Shown here: one piece after another, positions 26,665 to 35,069 of the stretch
Numbering within the stretch: position 1 is the stretch's first letter
Layout: each line of letters opens with the position of its first letter
Assembly: GCA_025916135.1 (NCBI GenBank)
Contig: CP104793.1
Location: forward strand, 3,534,001 to 3,598,000
Reading direction: 5' to 3'
DNA from: Rhodobacteraceae bacterium D3-12
GTDB taxonomy: Bacteria > Pseudomonadota > Alphaproteobacteria > Rhodobacterales > Rhodobacteraceae
DNA length: 64,000 bases
Translations under genes and position numbers: made by a program
The notes under the pieces: model-generated
Seen by the model: the letters and a program-made list of their open reading frames with translations, nothing else
The model's database searches: none
Told to the model about the DNA's origin: nothing

Positions 26665-27122
26665 TGTTGGGTGTTGGCCTCTGAAAGTCGGCGGTTTTTT
26701 CCACAAGGTTCATAGCAAACAGCATGGGTATTCGGACCTTTGACACATTTCTTAAACACCACGCCTTGCGCTGGATCAATGGTCGCGCATGATCCGGGAT
26801 GGCGGACATAACTACCAACAGCCTTGCCCGCCGCCTCGATCTTGTCCTGCAACTCATCGGCAAACGTCATCTGCGCGATCGCCGCGTTCAGCACGAAATC
26901 TCCTCGCGTGATCTCATCCAGGGTCTGCCGGATTGGCACCGGTCGGTCCTTGGCATTTACGCCCTCCGGCCCGATGCAGGGCCGCAAAAGGCACTGACAA
27001 TGCCGTTGCGTGAACACTTGCTTCATTTCAAGGGTCAACTCGCCCTTTGCAAAAACCCAAACTGCCCAAGCGACAGGCAAACGCACGGCTCTAATGCAAA
27101 CTTCCACTGCAATTTGAAACAT
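26616..27122 (-). CDS. Hypothetical cysteine-containing protein upstream of the DevBCA-type exporter
   Basis: Reading frame of 168 residues, possibly starting later at an internal ATG 32 codons in. Third codon positions are mostly G or C over the central part, as in real genes here, and weaken toward the 3' end. The peptide has several cysteines (H-C-Q-C, R-P-C, K-K-C, V-C-Y-E-P-C-G) and an acidic helix-like stretch FADELQDKIEAAGKAVGSY. It overlaps the adaptor start by about 49 bases. No family recognised; a frame on the opposite strand (26799-27128) is the alternative. Possibly a secreted or metal-binding protein, but that is a guess. Confidence 0.35.
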   Translation of the reverse strand: MFQIAVEVCIRAVRLPVAWAVWVFAKGELTLEMKQVFTQRHCQCLLRPCIGPEGVNAKDRPVPIRQTLDEITRGDFVLNAAIAQMTFADELQDKIEAAGKAVGSYVRHPGSCATIDPAQGVVFKKCVKGPNTHAVCYEPCGKNRRLSEANTQQWHKKPTVLPIFRWRI

Positions 27123-27234
27123 TTATGAATGATCAGGGTTCCGCTTGAACAAACCGGAATAGTTGCGCAGACTTACAAAGAGAAAGAGGGCCTAAATGCA
27201 GCCCCTTACAGATAACCGACAGGGAGAACCTACG

Positions 27235-28728
27235 ATGTCCAAGATAACCCGTGCTCCGGCCTTGGCCGTTGCCGCGCTCGCCGCTTCATTTGCGATAGCG
27301 CCCGTCGCCGCGCTCGCCGACATGTCTATCGTGATCGGCGCACAGCAAGAGCCAACCTCGCTTGACCCGACAGCCGATGCGACTGCCTCCATCGACGGCA
27401 TGCTGACGCAAAACGTTTATGAATCCCTGACGACGGTAAACCAGTCGGGCGAAGTTCTGCCCCAGCTTGCAGAAAGCTGGACCGTCTCGGACGACGGCCT
27501 CACCTATACGTTCAAACTGGTCAGCGGCGCCAAATTCCACGACGGAACTGCCTTTGACGCCGATGACGTCAAGTTCAGCTTTGATCGCGCCATGGCCGAA
27601 GATTCGGTTAACCCGTCCAAGAAGATCTTCAAGCCGATTGAAGCGATCACTGTGATTGACCCCACCACGATCGAAATCAAGTTGAAGCAGAAAGACGCCT
27701 ATTTCCTGTTCAACATGGCCCAGGGCGACGCCTCGATCGTGGCAACAGAAAGCGTTGCTGCGAACAACGCCACACCCGTCGGCACCGGCCCTTTCAAATA
27801 CGAAAGCTGGACACGCGGCGACAAGCTTGTGCTGGTGAAGAACCCCGACCACCGCGCCGCCTCTTCGGTTGCGCTTGATCGGGTCGAGTTCAAATTCATC
27901 TCGGACGCTGCGGCCGCGACTGCCGCGCTCATGTCTGAAGAAATCGACGCCTTCCCCGGTTTCCCCGCGCCCGAGCTTCTGCCGCAATTCGAAGCCGATC
28001 CGCGGTTTAATGTCGTTGTTGGCTCGACCGAAGGCGAAGTTATTCTGGCGATGAACAACGCCAAACCGCCGTTCAACGACCCCCGCGTGCGTCAGGCCAT
28101 CACCCACGCCTTTGACCGTGGCGAGATCATCGACGGCGCCATGTACGGCCAAGCCGTGCCAATCGGAAGCTTCTACCCTCCACATGGCCCAGCCTATGTC
28201 GACCTGACCGGCACCTTCCCGCATGACACCGCCAAAGCCACGGCACTGTTCAAGGAAGCTGGCGTCGCAGGCACCACCATGACCCTGCGCGTGCCGCCGT
28301 TCCCCTACGCCACACGCTCTGCCGAGATCATTCAGGCACAGCTTGCCGAAGCCGGGATCGACGCCAAAGTCGAAAACGTCGAATGGGGCTTCTGGATCGA
28401 CGAGGTCTACAAGAAGAAAAACTACGACATGACGATCATCGCGCATACCTCGCCCAATGATCTCAGCAACTTTGCGCGTGGGCCGAAATACTTCTACGGC
28501 TACGATGATGCCGACTACAACGCTCTCTGGACCAAGATCAGCACCGAAGTCGACGCAGATGCACGCAACGAACTGCTGAAGCAGGCGCAAAAGCACCTCG
28601 CCGATCAGGCCGTTCACGGCTTCCTGTTCCAGCTGCCGGCGCTTGGTGTCTATAAATCCAACGTCAAAGGCTTCTGGCCGTCGCGTGCGGTTCTGTTCCA
28701 ACCCCTTGCAGGTGTAAGCGTGAACTGA
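27235..28728 (+). CDS. Oligopeptide-type ABC transporter substrate-binding protein (family 5)
   Basis: 497-residue periplasmic receptor with a signal peptide of about 28 residues ending V-A-A-L-A. SBP family 5 landmarks are the start of the mature protein with QEPTSLDPTADATA, LAESWTVSDDGLTYTFKL, FHDGTAFDADDVKFSFDRAM, the VGTGPFKYESWTRGDK turn, and NNAKPPFNDPRVRQAITHAF. Family 5 binds peptides, nickel chelates, some sugars and opines. Start at ATG 27235 with an AGGGAGA ribosome site. It heads an operon of two permeases, two ATPases, a metallophosphoesterase and a phosphatase, which hints at a phosphorylated ligand. Confidence 0.93.
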   Translation: MSKITRAPALAVAALAASFAIAPVAALADMSIVIGAQQEPTSLDPTADATASIDGMLTQNVYESLTTVNQSGEVLPQLAESWTVSDDGLTYTFKLVSGAKFHDGTAFDADDVKFSFDRAMAEDSVNPSKKIFKPIEAITVIDPTTIEIKLKQKDAYFLFNMAQGDASIVATESVAANNATPVGTGPFKYESWTRGDKLVLVKNPDHRAASSVALDRVEFKFISDAAAATAALMSEEIDAFPGFPAPELLPQFEADPRFNVVVGSTEGEVILAMNNAKPPFNDPRVRQAITHAFDRGEIIDGAMYGQAVPIGSFYPPHGPAYVDLTGTFPHDTAKATALFKEAGVAGTTMTLRVPPFPYATRSAEIIQAQLAEAGIDAKVENVEWGFWIDEVYKKKNYDMTIIAHTSPNDLSNFARGPKYFYGYDDADYNALWTKISTEVDADARNELLKQAQKHLADQAVHGFLFQLPALGVYKSNVKGFWPSRAVLFQPLAGVSVN

Positions 28729-28738
28729 ACGGATTCCT

Positions 28739-28766
28739 CATGCGCCGGTTTACGGACCGGCGCATG
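28739..28766. promoter_or_regulatory. Intercistronic stem-loop between binding-protein and permease genes
   Basis: Inverted repeat with an 11-base-pair stem (CATGCGCCGGT / ACCGGCGCATG) and a 6-base loop, in the 49-base gap between the binding-protein stop and the permease start. There is no T-run. Such hairpins commonly protect the abundant binding-protein mRNA and let fewer transcripts continue into the permease genes. Confidence 0.5.
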
Positions 28767-28777
28767 TATCCTCTGAC

Positions 28778-29722
28778 ATGGGTTATTTTCTCCTCCGACG
28801 CACGCTCAGCTTTGTCCTGACGCTGTTTGTCGTCTCGGCAGTTGTGTTCGCCGTCATGAACATCCTGCCCGGCGATCCGGCGCTGACGATCCTTGGCATG
28901 GACGCCACCGACGACGCGCTTGCCGCGTTGCGCGAAGAGCTTGCGCTCAACGAGCCGGTCCTGCAGCGCTATGTGCACTGGGTTTGGGCCGCCCTCCAAG
29001 GCGACTTTGGCATCAGCCACTCGTTCCGCGTGCCGGTGTCCGAACTGGTTGTCGAACGCCTGCCCCTGACCATCTCGCTCGCCGTGTCGGGGATGATCTT
29101 CACCGTCATTCTCGCCTTTACGCTTGGCATCGGCGCGGCAGCGAACCACCGCAAGCCCGGCGACTGGGGCGTTATGTTCTTAAGCCAACTGGGCATCGCC
29201 GTGCCTGCGTTCTGGCTTTCGATCCTTCTGGTGATGCTCTTCGCGGTCAAACTGCGCTGGCTCCCGCCGGGCGGCTTTCCCGGCTGGTCCGATCCCGTCG
29301 CTGCGATCCAGGCATTGATCCTGCCGACAGTCGCGCTGGCGCTGGTGCAATCGGCGGTGCTCGCGCGGGTCACCCGCTCTTCTGCGCTCGAAGTGATGCG
29401 CCTTGATTACATCCGCACCGCACGCGCCATGGGCTACTCGCGTCGCCGGGTGTTGTGGCGCCATGTTTTGCCTAACGCCCTGATCCCGATCGTGACCATC
29501 GTCGGGATGCAGTTCGCCGCGCTTGTGACCGGCACGATCGTGATCGAAAACGTGTTTTACCTGCCCGGTCTGGGCCGCTTGATCTTTCAATCCATCTCCA
29601 ACCGAGACCTGCCCTCGGTGCAGGCCCTCGTCATGCTGTTTGCCGCCATTGTCGTCACCGCAAATTTCATTGTCGATCTGCTATATGTGGCGATTGACCC
29701 ACGTCTAAAGGCCCGCAAATGA
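28778..29722 (+). CDS. Oligopeptide-type ABC transporter permease (DppB family)
   Basis: 314-residue inner-membrane protein with six predicted helices. The N-terminal LLRRTLSFVLTLFVVSAVVF helix, the LPGDPALTILG periplasmic loop, the ARAMGYSRRRVLWRHVLPNA EAA loop that docks on the ATPase, and the FYLPGLGRLIFQSI segment all match DppB/OppB. The start lacks a good ribosome site; the upstream hairpin may influence translation. The 3' end overlaps the next gene by 4 bases. Confidence 0.92.
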   Translation: MGYFLLRRTLSFVLTLFVVSAVVFAVMNILPGDPALTILGMDATDDALAALREELALNEPVLQRYVHWVWAALQGDFGISHSFRVPVSELVVERLPLTISLAVSGMIFTVILAFTLGIGAAANHRKPGDWGVMFLSQLGIAVPAFWLSILLVMLFAVKLRWLPPGGFPGWSDPVAAIQALILPTVALALVQSAVLARVTRSSALEVMRLDYIRTARAMGYSRRRVLWRHVLPNALIPIVTIVGMQFAALVTGTIVIENVFYLPGLGRLIFQSISNRDLPSVQALVMLFAAIVVTANFIVDLLYVAIDPRLKARK

Positions 29723-30537
29723 CGCGCTTGCCTACCAACCTTCTCATCGGCGCGGTGCTCGTCGGGCTGGTCGTCGCAACGGCGGCCCTGTCACTGGTCT
29801 GGACACCTTACGACCACACCCTGCTCGACATCCGCAACAAATTCGCCCCCGCCTCACCCGAACATTGGCTCGGCACCGATCAGCTGGGCCGCGACGTGCT
29901 GTCCCAGCTTATGGCGGCGGCGCGCAACTCGGTCGCCGTGGCGCTGACGGCGGTGTTCATCGGCGGCACCATCGGCGTCGCGCTCGGACTGCTGGCCTCG
30001 GCCATCGGCGGGTTTGTCGAAGAGCTGGTGATGCGGATCGCCGACATCAGCTTTGCGTTCCCGGCGCTGCTCTTCGCGATCATGCTGGCGGCGGTCTTCG
30101 GCCCCTCCCTAACGGTTGCGATCATCGCCATCGCCTTTATCAACATCCCGGTTTTTGCCCGTGTCGCCCGCGCGTCCGCCAATCAGATCTGGACCCGCGA
30201 ATACGTCTTTGCCGCCCGCGCTGCCGGTATGGGGCGCTTCGTGATCTCCCGCGATCACATCATCCCCAACATCGCCGCGCCGGTCATTGTGCAGGCAACC
30301 ATCGAATTCGCCATCGCCATCCTCGCCGAGGCGGCTCTCTCTTATCTCGGACTGGGCGCACAGCCGCCTTCTCCGTCCTGGGGGCGAATGCTCTCCGAGG
30401 CGCAAACCCTGATGTATCTCGCCCCGCAACTCGCCATCTATCCCGGCCTCTGCATCGTGGTCGCCGTGCTGGGGTTCAGCCTGATGGGCGACGGCCTCAG
30501 GGATGTGACCGACCCAAGATTGGCGCGTGAAAGATGA
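29719..30537 (+). CDS. Oligopeptide-type ABC transporter permease (DppC family)
   Basis: 272-residue partner permease. Landmarks are the HWLGTDQLGRDVLSQL periplasmic motif near residue 53, the ARAAGMGRFVISRDHIIPN EAA loop, and the LSYLGLGAQPPSPSWGRML loop common to DppC/OppC. Six membrane segments are expected. Overlaps both neighbours by 4 bases, so it is translationally coupled with DppB and the first ATPase. Confidence 0.92.
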   Translation: MTRLPTNLLIGAVLVGLVVATAALSLVWTPYDHTLLDIRNKFAPASPEHWLGTDQLGRDVLSQLMAAARNSVAVALTAVFIGGTIGVALGLLASAIGGFVEELVMRIADISFAFPALLFAIMLAAVFGPSLTVAIIAIAFINIPVFARVARASANQIWTREYVFAARAAGMGRFVISRDHIIPNIAAPVIVQATIEFAIAILAEAALSYLGLGAQPPSPSWGRMLSEAQTLMYLAPQLAIYPGLCIVVAVLGFSLMGDGLRDVTDPRLARER

Positions 30538-31484
30538 TCGACCTAGAAAACCTGACAGTGGCATTCGGAACCGGACAGGCCGTGCGCGAGGTCTCCCTCT
30601 CGATCTGCGCTGGTGACCGCATCGGCATCGTCGGGGAATCCGGTTGTGGCAAAACCATGCTCGGCTTGTCCCTGATCGGCATGACCCCCGACGCCGCCAC
30701 GCTCAGCGGCAGCATGACCCTTGACGGGGCCGAAATGGCCGGCGCGAGTGAGAGCATCTGGCAAGAGCTGCGCGCCCGTCGCGTCGCCATGATCTTCCAA
30801 GAGCCGATGGCCGCGCTCAACCCGATCAAACGCGTCGGCGACACCGTCATGGAACCGCTGCTCATCCACATGGGCCTTGACCGCACCGCCGCCCGCGCCC
30901 GCGCTCTTGCGCTGTTCGAAGAGGTCGGCATCCCCGACCCCGAAGCCCGCTTGCGCCAATTCCCGCACGAAATGTCCGGCGGCCAGCGCCAGCGCGTGCT
31001 GATCGCCCTTGCCCTCACGTGCAACCCCGGCTTGCTGATTGCCGATGAACCGACGACCGCGCTTGATGCCAATGTCGCGCTGATGATCACCGAACTGCTC
31101 ACCCGCCTCGCCCGCGACCGCAACATGGCGCTGGTGTTTGTCTCGCATGATCTCACCGCCGTTGCCCGCGCGACCGAGGACATGCTGGTCATGTATGGCG
31201 GCGATATCGTTGAACGCGGCAAAACCGCCGATGTGCTGTCCAACCCACAACATCCCTATGCCCAAGGGTTGCTTGCGGCCCGGCCCAGCCCGGAAAACAT
31301 GCGGGAAACCAGCGGTCGGCGCAAACGTCTGCCGACAATTCCGGGCACCGTGCCGCCGCTTGCCGATCTGCCTGAGGGCTGCCGTTTTGCCGGGCGCTGC
31401 CCCGTCGAACTGCCCCATTGCGCCACCCAGCGTCCGCCACGTGTCGGCGGCGCAATCTGCCACCGGCTCGGAGACGAAACATGA
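30534..31484 (+). CDS. Oligopeptide-type ABC transporter ATP-binding protein (DppD family)
   Basis: 316-residue ATPase. Walker A GESGCGKTM at about residues 35-43, Q-loop IFQEPMAALNP, signature MSGGQRQRVLIALAL, Walker B LLIADEPTTALD, switch histidine VFVSHDL. The C-terminal extension with CRFAGRCPVELPHC holds the cysteines that form an iron-sulphur-like or structural site in DppD/OppD. Full length for the family. Confidence 0.93.
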   Translation: MIDLENLTVAFGTGQAVREVSLSICAGDRIGIVGESGCGKTMLGLSLIGMTPDAATLSGSMTLDGAEMAGASESIWQELRARRVAMIFQEPMAALNPIKRVGDTVMEPLLIHMGLDRTAARARALALFEEVGIPDPEARLRQFPHEMSGGQRQRVLIALALTCNPGLLIADEPTTALDANVALMITELLTRLARDRNMALVFVSHDLTAVARATEDMLVMYGGDIVERGKTADVLSNPQHPYAQGLLAARPSPENMRETSGRRKRLPTIPGTVPPLADLPEGCRFAGRCPVELPHCATQRPPRVGGAICHRLGDET

Positions 31485-32251
31485 CCCTCCTGTCGGTCGC
31501 ACAGGCCACCCGGCGCTACCGTCTGCCGCGCAACGCGCTTTTGAAACCGGCGCCGGTGCTCACCGCTGTCGACAAGGCCAGTTTCACGCTTGAACGCGGC
31601 CAGACGCTCGGCATCGTCGGCGAATCCGGCTCCGGAAAATCGACCCTCGCCCGCATGGTTATGGCGTTTGAAAAACCGGACGAGGGGCGCGTGTTGTTTA
31701 ACGGCCAAAACCTCGCCACCCTGCCCGCCCCTGACCTACGTGCCCTGCGCCCACAGTTTCAGCTGGTGTTTCAGGATCCATTCGGAAGCCTCAACCCGCG
31801 CCGCACCGTCGGCTGGTCCATCGCCGAACCGCTTCGTGCCATGGGCGAAACCGATAACGGCCGCGTCGCTCAGGCCCTTGATCAAGTCGGCCTGCGCGCC
31901 GCCGACGCCGACAAATACCCGCATGAGTTTTCCGGCGGTCAACGCCAACGCGTGGCCATCGCCCGCGCCATCGTCACCCGCCCCGCACTGCTTGTTGCCG
32001 ACGAAGCCGTCTCGGCGCTCGACATGTCGGTTCAGGCGCAGATTCTCAACCTGCTCATGGACTTGCAAGACGAACTGGGCCTTGCAATTCTGTTCATTAG
32101 CCACGATCTTTCGGTCGTAGGCAGCATCTGCGACAGCATCCTCGTCATGGAACACGGCAAATCCGTCGAATACGGCGCGTCCGGTGACATTATGCAATCG
32201 CCCAAGCAGCCCTACACACGTTCACTATTGAAAGCCGCCGGACTGATATGA
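31481..32251 (+). CDS. Oligopeptide-type ABC transporter ATP-binding protein (DppF family), short form
   Basis: 256-residue second ATPase. Walker A GESGSGKST, FQDPFGSLNPR Q-loop, [15 protein letters not shown] signature, Walker B LLVADEAVSALD (the usual E-P is E-A here), VLVMEHGKSVEYG near the end. It lacks the cysteine-rich C-terminal extension of most DppF proteins, which run to about 320 residues, so regulation by that domain is missing. Start ATG at 31481 within the ATGA overlap with DppD. Overlaps the metallophosphoesterase by 4 bases. Confidence 0.92.
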   Translation: MTLLSVAQATRRYRLPRNALLKPAPVLTAVDKASFTLERGQTLGIVGESGSGKSTLARMVMAFEKPDEGRVLFNGQNLATLPAPDLRALRPQFQLVFQDPFGSLNPRRTVGWSIAEPLRAMGETDNGRVAQALDQVGLRAADADKYPHEFSGGQRQRVAIARAIVTRPALLVADEAVSALDMSVQAQILNLLMDLQDELGLAILFISHDLSVVGSICDSILVMEHGKSVEYGASGDIMQSPKQPYTRSLLKAAGLI

Positions 32252-33054
32252 CCCGCATTGTGCATCTCACCGACCTCCATGTGTCCCACCCTGATGCAGG
32301 CGACATCGGGTTGAAGACCGATACCACCGGCACGCTTCGCCGCGCCGTGGCCGCGATCAACGCGATGGAGCCGAGCCCAGATCTGGTTGTCGCCAGCGGT
32401 GATCTCACCAACACCGGCGCGCCGTCGTCCTATGAATTGGTCAAAGAGCTGCTCGCCGAGCTGAAACCGCCCGTCGCCATGGCGCTCGGCAACCATGACA
32501 AACGCGCGGCCTTTGCCGAGGTGTTTGCAACCGGCACCGGCGACGCGCCCTATCAATACGAAATGGTGGTCGCCGGCCTCCACGTCATCACCCTCGATAC
32601 GCTGGTGCCCGGACATGTCGCCGGACGGCTCGACCCGGACCAGATCGCCTTTCTCGACGAGGCGCTCGATAGGGAACCCGATCTGCCCAAGCTGATCGTC
32701 GCACACCACCCACCGCGCATGGACGAGCGCACCCTGCCATGGGCCAGCCTCGATGCCGACAGCAGCGCGCGTTTTGGCCAAACCATCGCCGGTCGCGGCG
32801 TTGTCGGCGTGCTTTCCGGTCACGTTCACCTCGATCAGATGCATCACTGGATGGGCGTGCCGGTCATCACCTGCATGGGCCTCAACTCCACCGTCGACAT
32901 CCTCGAACAACGCGATATGCGTATCGTCGAAGGCACCAGCATGGGCCTGTGTATTGTGCGTCCTTCCGGCCTTTCAGTGGCATTCGCACCGCTCTCGCCT
33001 GAACGGCGCGAACTTGGCGTGCTCGAAGAAGCCCGCTTGCGCGCTTTCAAGTAG
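32248..33054 (+). CDS. Calcineurin-like metallophosphoesterase (CpdA/cyclic nucleotide phosphodiesterase type)
   Basis: 268-residue cytosolic phosphodiesterase. All metal-ligand motifs are visible in order: HLTDLHVSH (D9, H11), ASGDLTNTG, ALGNHDKR, VAHHPPR and LSGHVHLDQMH. Length and spacing match the class III cyclic-nucleotide phosphodiesterase group, which also contains glycerophosphodiesterases such as GpdQ. It is coupled by ATGA overlap to the transporter ATPase, so it probably acts on the imported ligand rather than on cAMP. A glycerophosphodiester or other phosphodiester ligand is my inference. Confidence 0.9.
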   Translation: MTRIVHLTDLHVSHPDAGDIGLKTDTTGTLRRAVAAINAMEPSPDLVVASGDLTNTGAPSSYELVKELLAELKPPVAMALGNHDKRAAFAEVFATGTGDAPYQYEMVVAGLHVITLDTLVPGHVAGRLDPDQIAFLDEALDREPDLPKLIVAHHPPRMDERTLPWASLDADSSARFGQTIAGRGVVGVLSGHVHLDQMHHWMGVPVITCMGLNSTVDILEQRDMRIVEGTSMGLCIVRPSGLSVAFAPLSPERRELGVLEEARLRAFK

Positions 33055-33062
33055 GACATGCC

Positions 33063-33815
33063 ATGAAGGACCTTCCCCAACGCCGTATCGACCTCCCCGG
33101 AGTCCAGAACATCCGCGATCTGGGCGGCTATACGACCCGCGACGGCATGACCACCCGCTGGCGCCGCGTCTTGCGCGGCGACGGGCTGCATCGGTTGACG
33201 TCAGACGGCTTTGCCACCCTCACCGACGAGGGGCTGACCTCGGTGATCGACCTGCGCTCCGCAGGCGAACTCACGGATGAGCCGAACCCCTTTGTGGACC
33301 ACGCCCGCATCAACTTCTTTCACAAGCCGGTTTATGATGATCTCGCCCCCGCGCTTATGGCGACAAAAGAAGCTGGCGAAGACGACCCTCTGATCCAATT
33401 CTATCTCACCGCGCTGATTGATCGCGGCGAGGCCATGCGTGACATCCTCGCAACCATTGCCAGCGCACCGAGCGGCACCATCCTGTTTCATTGCACCGCC
33501 GGCAAGGACCGCACCGGACTGGTCGCTGCCTTGCTGCTGGAAATCGCCGGTGTCGACCGCGAGACTATCCTGTCGGATTATGCGCTGACCGGCGACTTCA
33601 TTTCCGACCTTGTGAAAGAGCTTCTCGCCCGCACCCGCGCCAACGGCGGCGATGCCGAAACCCACGCAAGGTTCTTGGCCTGCGCGCCGCTGACAATGGC
33701 CACAACCCTTGATCAGGTCACACATCGTCATGGCTCGATGTCGAATTATCTCAAGGACATCGGACTGGCCGCTGGCGACATCTCCGCGCTGCGCGACCGT
33801 CTTCTCAGCGATTGA
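33063..33815 (+). CDS. Tyrosine-phosphatase-superfamily phosphatase (Y_phosphatase3 type)
   Basis: 250-residue phosphatase with the P-loop HCTAGKDRTG, catalytic C144 and R150. The N-terminal NIRDLGGYTTRDG and later VIDLRSAGELTDEPNP segments are typical of bacterial PTP-like and phosphoinositide phosphatases (e.g. the LipA/IphP group). No signal peptide, so cytosolic. It is 8 bases after the phosphodiesterase stop and closes the operon. Together the two could cleave a phosphodiester and then remove phosphate from the monoester product. Protein-tyrosine substrates are the alternative. Confidence 0.88.
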   Translation: MKDLPQRRIDLPGVQNIRDLGGYTTRDGMTTRWRRVLRGDGLHRLTSDGFATLTDEGLTSVIDLRSAGELTDEPNPFVDHARINFFHKPVYDDLAPALMATKEAGEDDPLIQFYLTALIDRGEAMRDILATIASAPSGTILFHCTAGKDRTGLVAALLLEIAGVDRETILSDYALTGDFISDLVKELLARTRANGGDAETHARFLACAPLTMATTLDQVTHRHGSMSNYLKDIGLAAGDISALRDRLLSD

Positions 33816-33827
33816 ATGAAGCGTGCT

Positions 33828-33849
33828 GGGACGGGAGGTATTCCCGCCC
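33828..33849 (+). terminator. Hairpin at the end of the dpp-like operon
   Basis: GGG-a-CGGGA / TCCCG-CCC: eight base pairs with one bulged A and a 5-base loop, starting 13 bases after the phosphatase stop. The run of T expected for an intrinsic terminator is missing, so its strength is uncertain. Confidence 0.45.
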
Positions 33850-34162
33850 TCTGCATCGCATGCCTTGACTGGATGCTCTGCAAAACCATCGGTTTTTGAC
33901 ACGCCGCTGCGGGCATAAGTCCGCACGTAACACCCAACACGGCCCAACCGTCCAGTTCCCAAGCCAGCGTCTCTGGCCGTTAAGTCGTGCCCGCTCACTC
34001 CTATAACCTCAAGGAATTGATGCTGCCATTCTTAGTATTGGACGGAATTGCCGAACATCTTCTATTCCTTAATCCACCGGCGCCCTGCCTTCAGCAGGCG
34101 TTTCCGGTGTCAAAACCAAAAACACCAGAGGCCCAGCCTCACCAGCAAACAGGGGAAATCCC
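33850..34162. other. 313-base intergenic region before the amino acid importer
   Basis: Contains the promoter and leader of the importer operon. Two short inverted repeats are seen (CCTGC-CTTCA-GCAGG around 34085-34100 and GGTGT/ACACC around 34107-34127), the second close to the binding-protein start. No coding frame or RNA gene is convincing. Confidence 0.4.
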
Positions 34163-35068
34163 ATGTCCATCAACAGCACATTTCTGCGCCTCCCATTGGC
34201 TCTCGTCACGGCAGGCGCCCTCTTGGCCGCCGCGCCCGTTACCGCCGCCGAGACTTATGATCACTCAGCCGTCGCCGTGAACCAAGCGCTCGCCGACAGG
34301 GTGCCAGACACCATTCGCAAACGCGGTCGCCTCGTCATCGGGTCCGACAACGCCTATGCCCCTTGGGAATACCTCGCGGGCGACGACGGGCAAACGCCCG
34401 AAGGCATCGACGTCGACCTCGGCAAGGCAATCGCCAAAACGCTGAACCTCGAATTTGACTCCCAAACAGCCCCCTTCGCGGCGATCCTGCCTGCCCTTGG
34501 CGCAAAATACGACGTCGGCATTTCGGCCTTCTCCATCACGAACGAACGCCTGAAAGCCGTCAATTTTGTCAGCTACGCCGACACCCAAAGCCTCTGGGTC
34601 GTGCGCGTCGGCAATCCGACCGGCTTTGATCCGGCAAACTACTGTGGCCGCACCATCGCCATCCAAACCGGAAGCTATCACGAAAAGCAGGTAAACGCCG
34701 ATAGCACCGCCTGCGTCGAAGCCGGCAAAGACCCGGTCAACATCCTGCCCTTCTCGGTCCAGACCGAAGCGATCACCCGTGTCGTTGCCGGTGGCGCGGA
34801 TGCCACGGCCACAGGTGGCGGGACTGCCGCCTATTCGGTGGTCCAATCGGGTGGGCAATTGGAAAACCTGTCCCCCGTCGGCCCCATGTCCAAACGCGGG
34901 CTGAACGGCATCGCCGTGCCCAAGGATGACATGGCGCTTACCCAGCTGATCGCGGACACACTAAACCACCTTATCGAAACAGGCGTCTACGCGGACATCT
35001 ACAAAACCTGGGGCGTTTCAAACTTTTCGGTTGAAAAGGCACTGATCAACCCAGAGGCAGCACACTGA
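34163..35068 (+). CDS. Polar amino acid ABC transporter substrate-binding protein (family 3)
   Basis: 301-residue periplasmic receptor with a signal peptide of about 29 residues ending A-P-V-T-A-A. The mature part has SBP family 3 motifs: RKRGRLVIGSDNAYAPWEYL, GIDVDLGKAIAKTLNLEFD, FDSQTAPFAAILPALGAKYD and DVGISAFSITNERLK, with a late cysteine pair. Such proteins bind glutamine, arginine, cystine or opines. GGGGAAA ribosome site. First gene of a three-gene importer operon; the PLP lyase beyond the LysR gene suggests a sulphur amino acid, as an inference only. Confidence 0.92.
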   Translation: MSINSTFLRLPLALVTAGALLAAAPVTAAETYDHSAVAVNQALADRVPDTIRKRGRLVIGSDNAYAPWEYLAGDDGQTPEGIDVDLGKAIAKTLNLEFDSQTAPFAAILPALGAKYDVGISAFSITNERLKAVNFVSYADTQSLWVVRVGNPTGFDPANYCGRTIAIQTGSYHEKQVNADSTACVEAGKDPVNILPFSVQTEAITRVVAGGADATATGGGTAAYSVVQSGGQLENLSPVGPMSKRGLNGIAVPKDDMALTQLIADTLNHLIETGVYADIYKTWGVSNFSVEKALINPEAAH

Positions 35069-35069
35069 G

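Noticed and set aside
26799-27128. A 109-codon plus-strand frame upstream of the oligopeptide receptor
   Set aside because: Third-position GC bias favours the opposite strand frame here, and there is no ribosome site or domain. Kept only as the alternative to the hypothetical minus-strand gene.
27286-28701. A 471-codon minus-strand frame opposite the oligopeptide receptor gene
   Set aside because: It is antisense to a clear family 5 receptor with signal peptide and motifs; its peptide is low complexity, rich in G, V, R and F, with no domain. A mirror frame caused by high-GC codon use.
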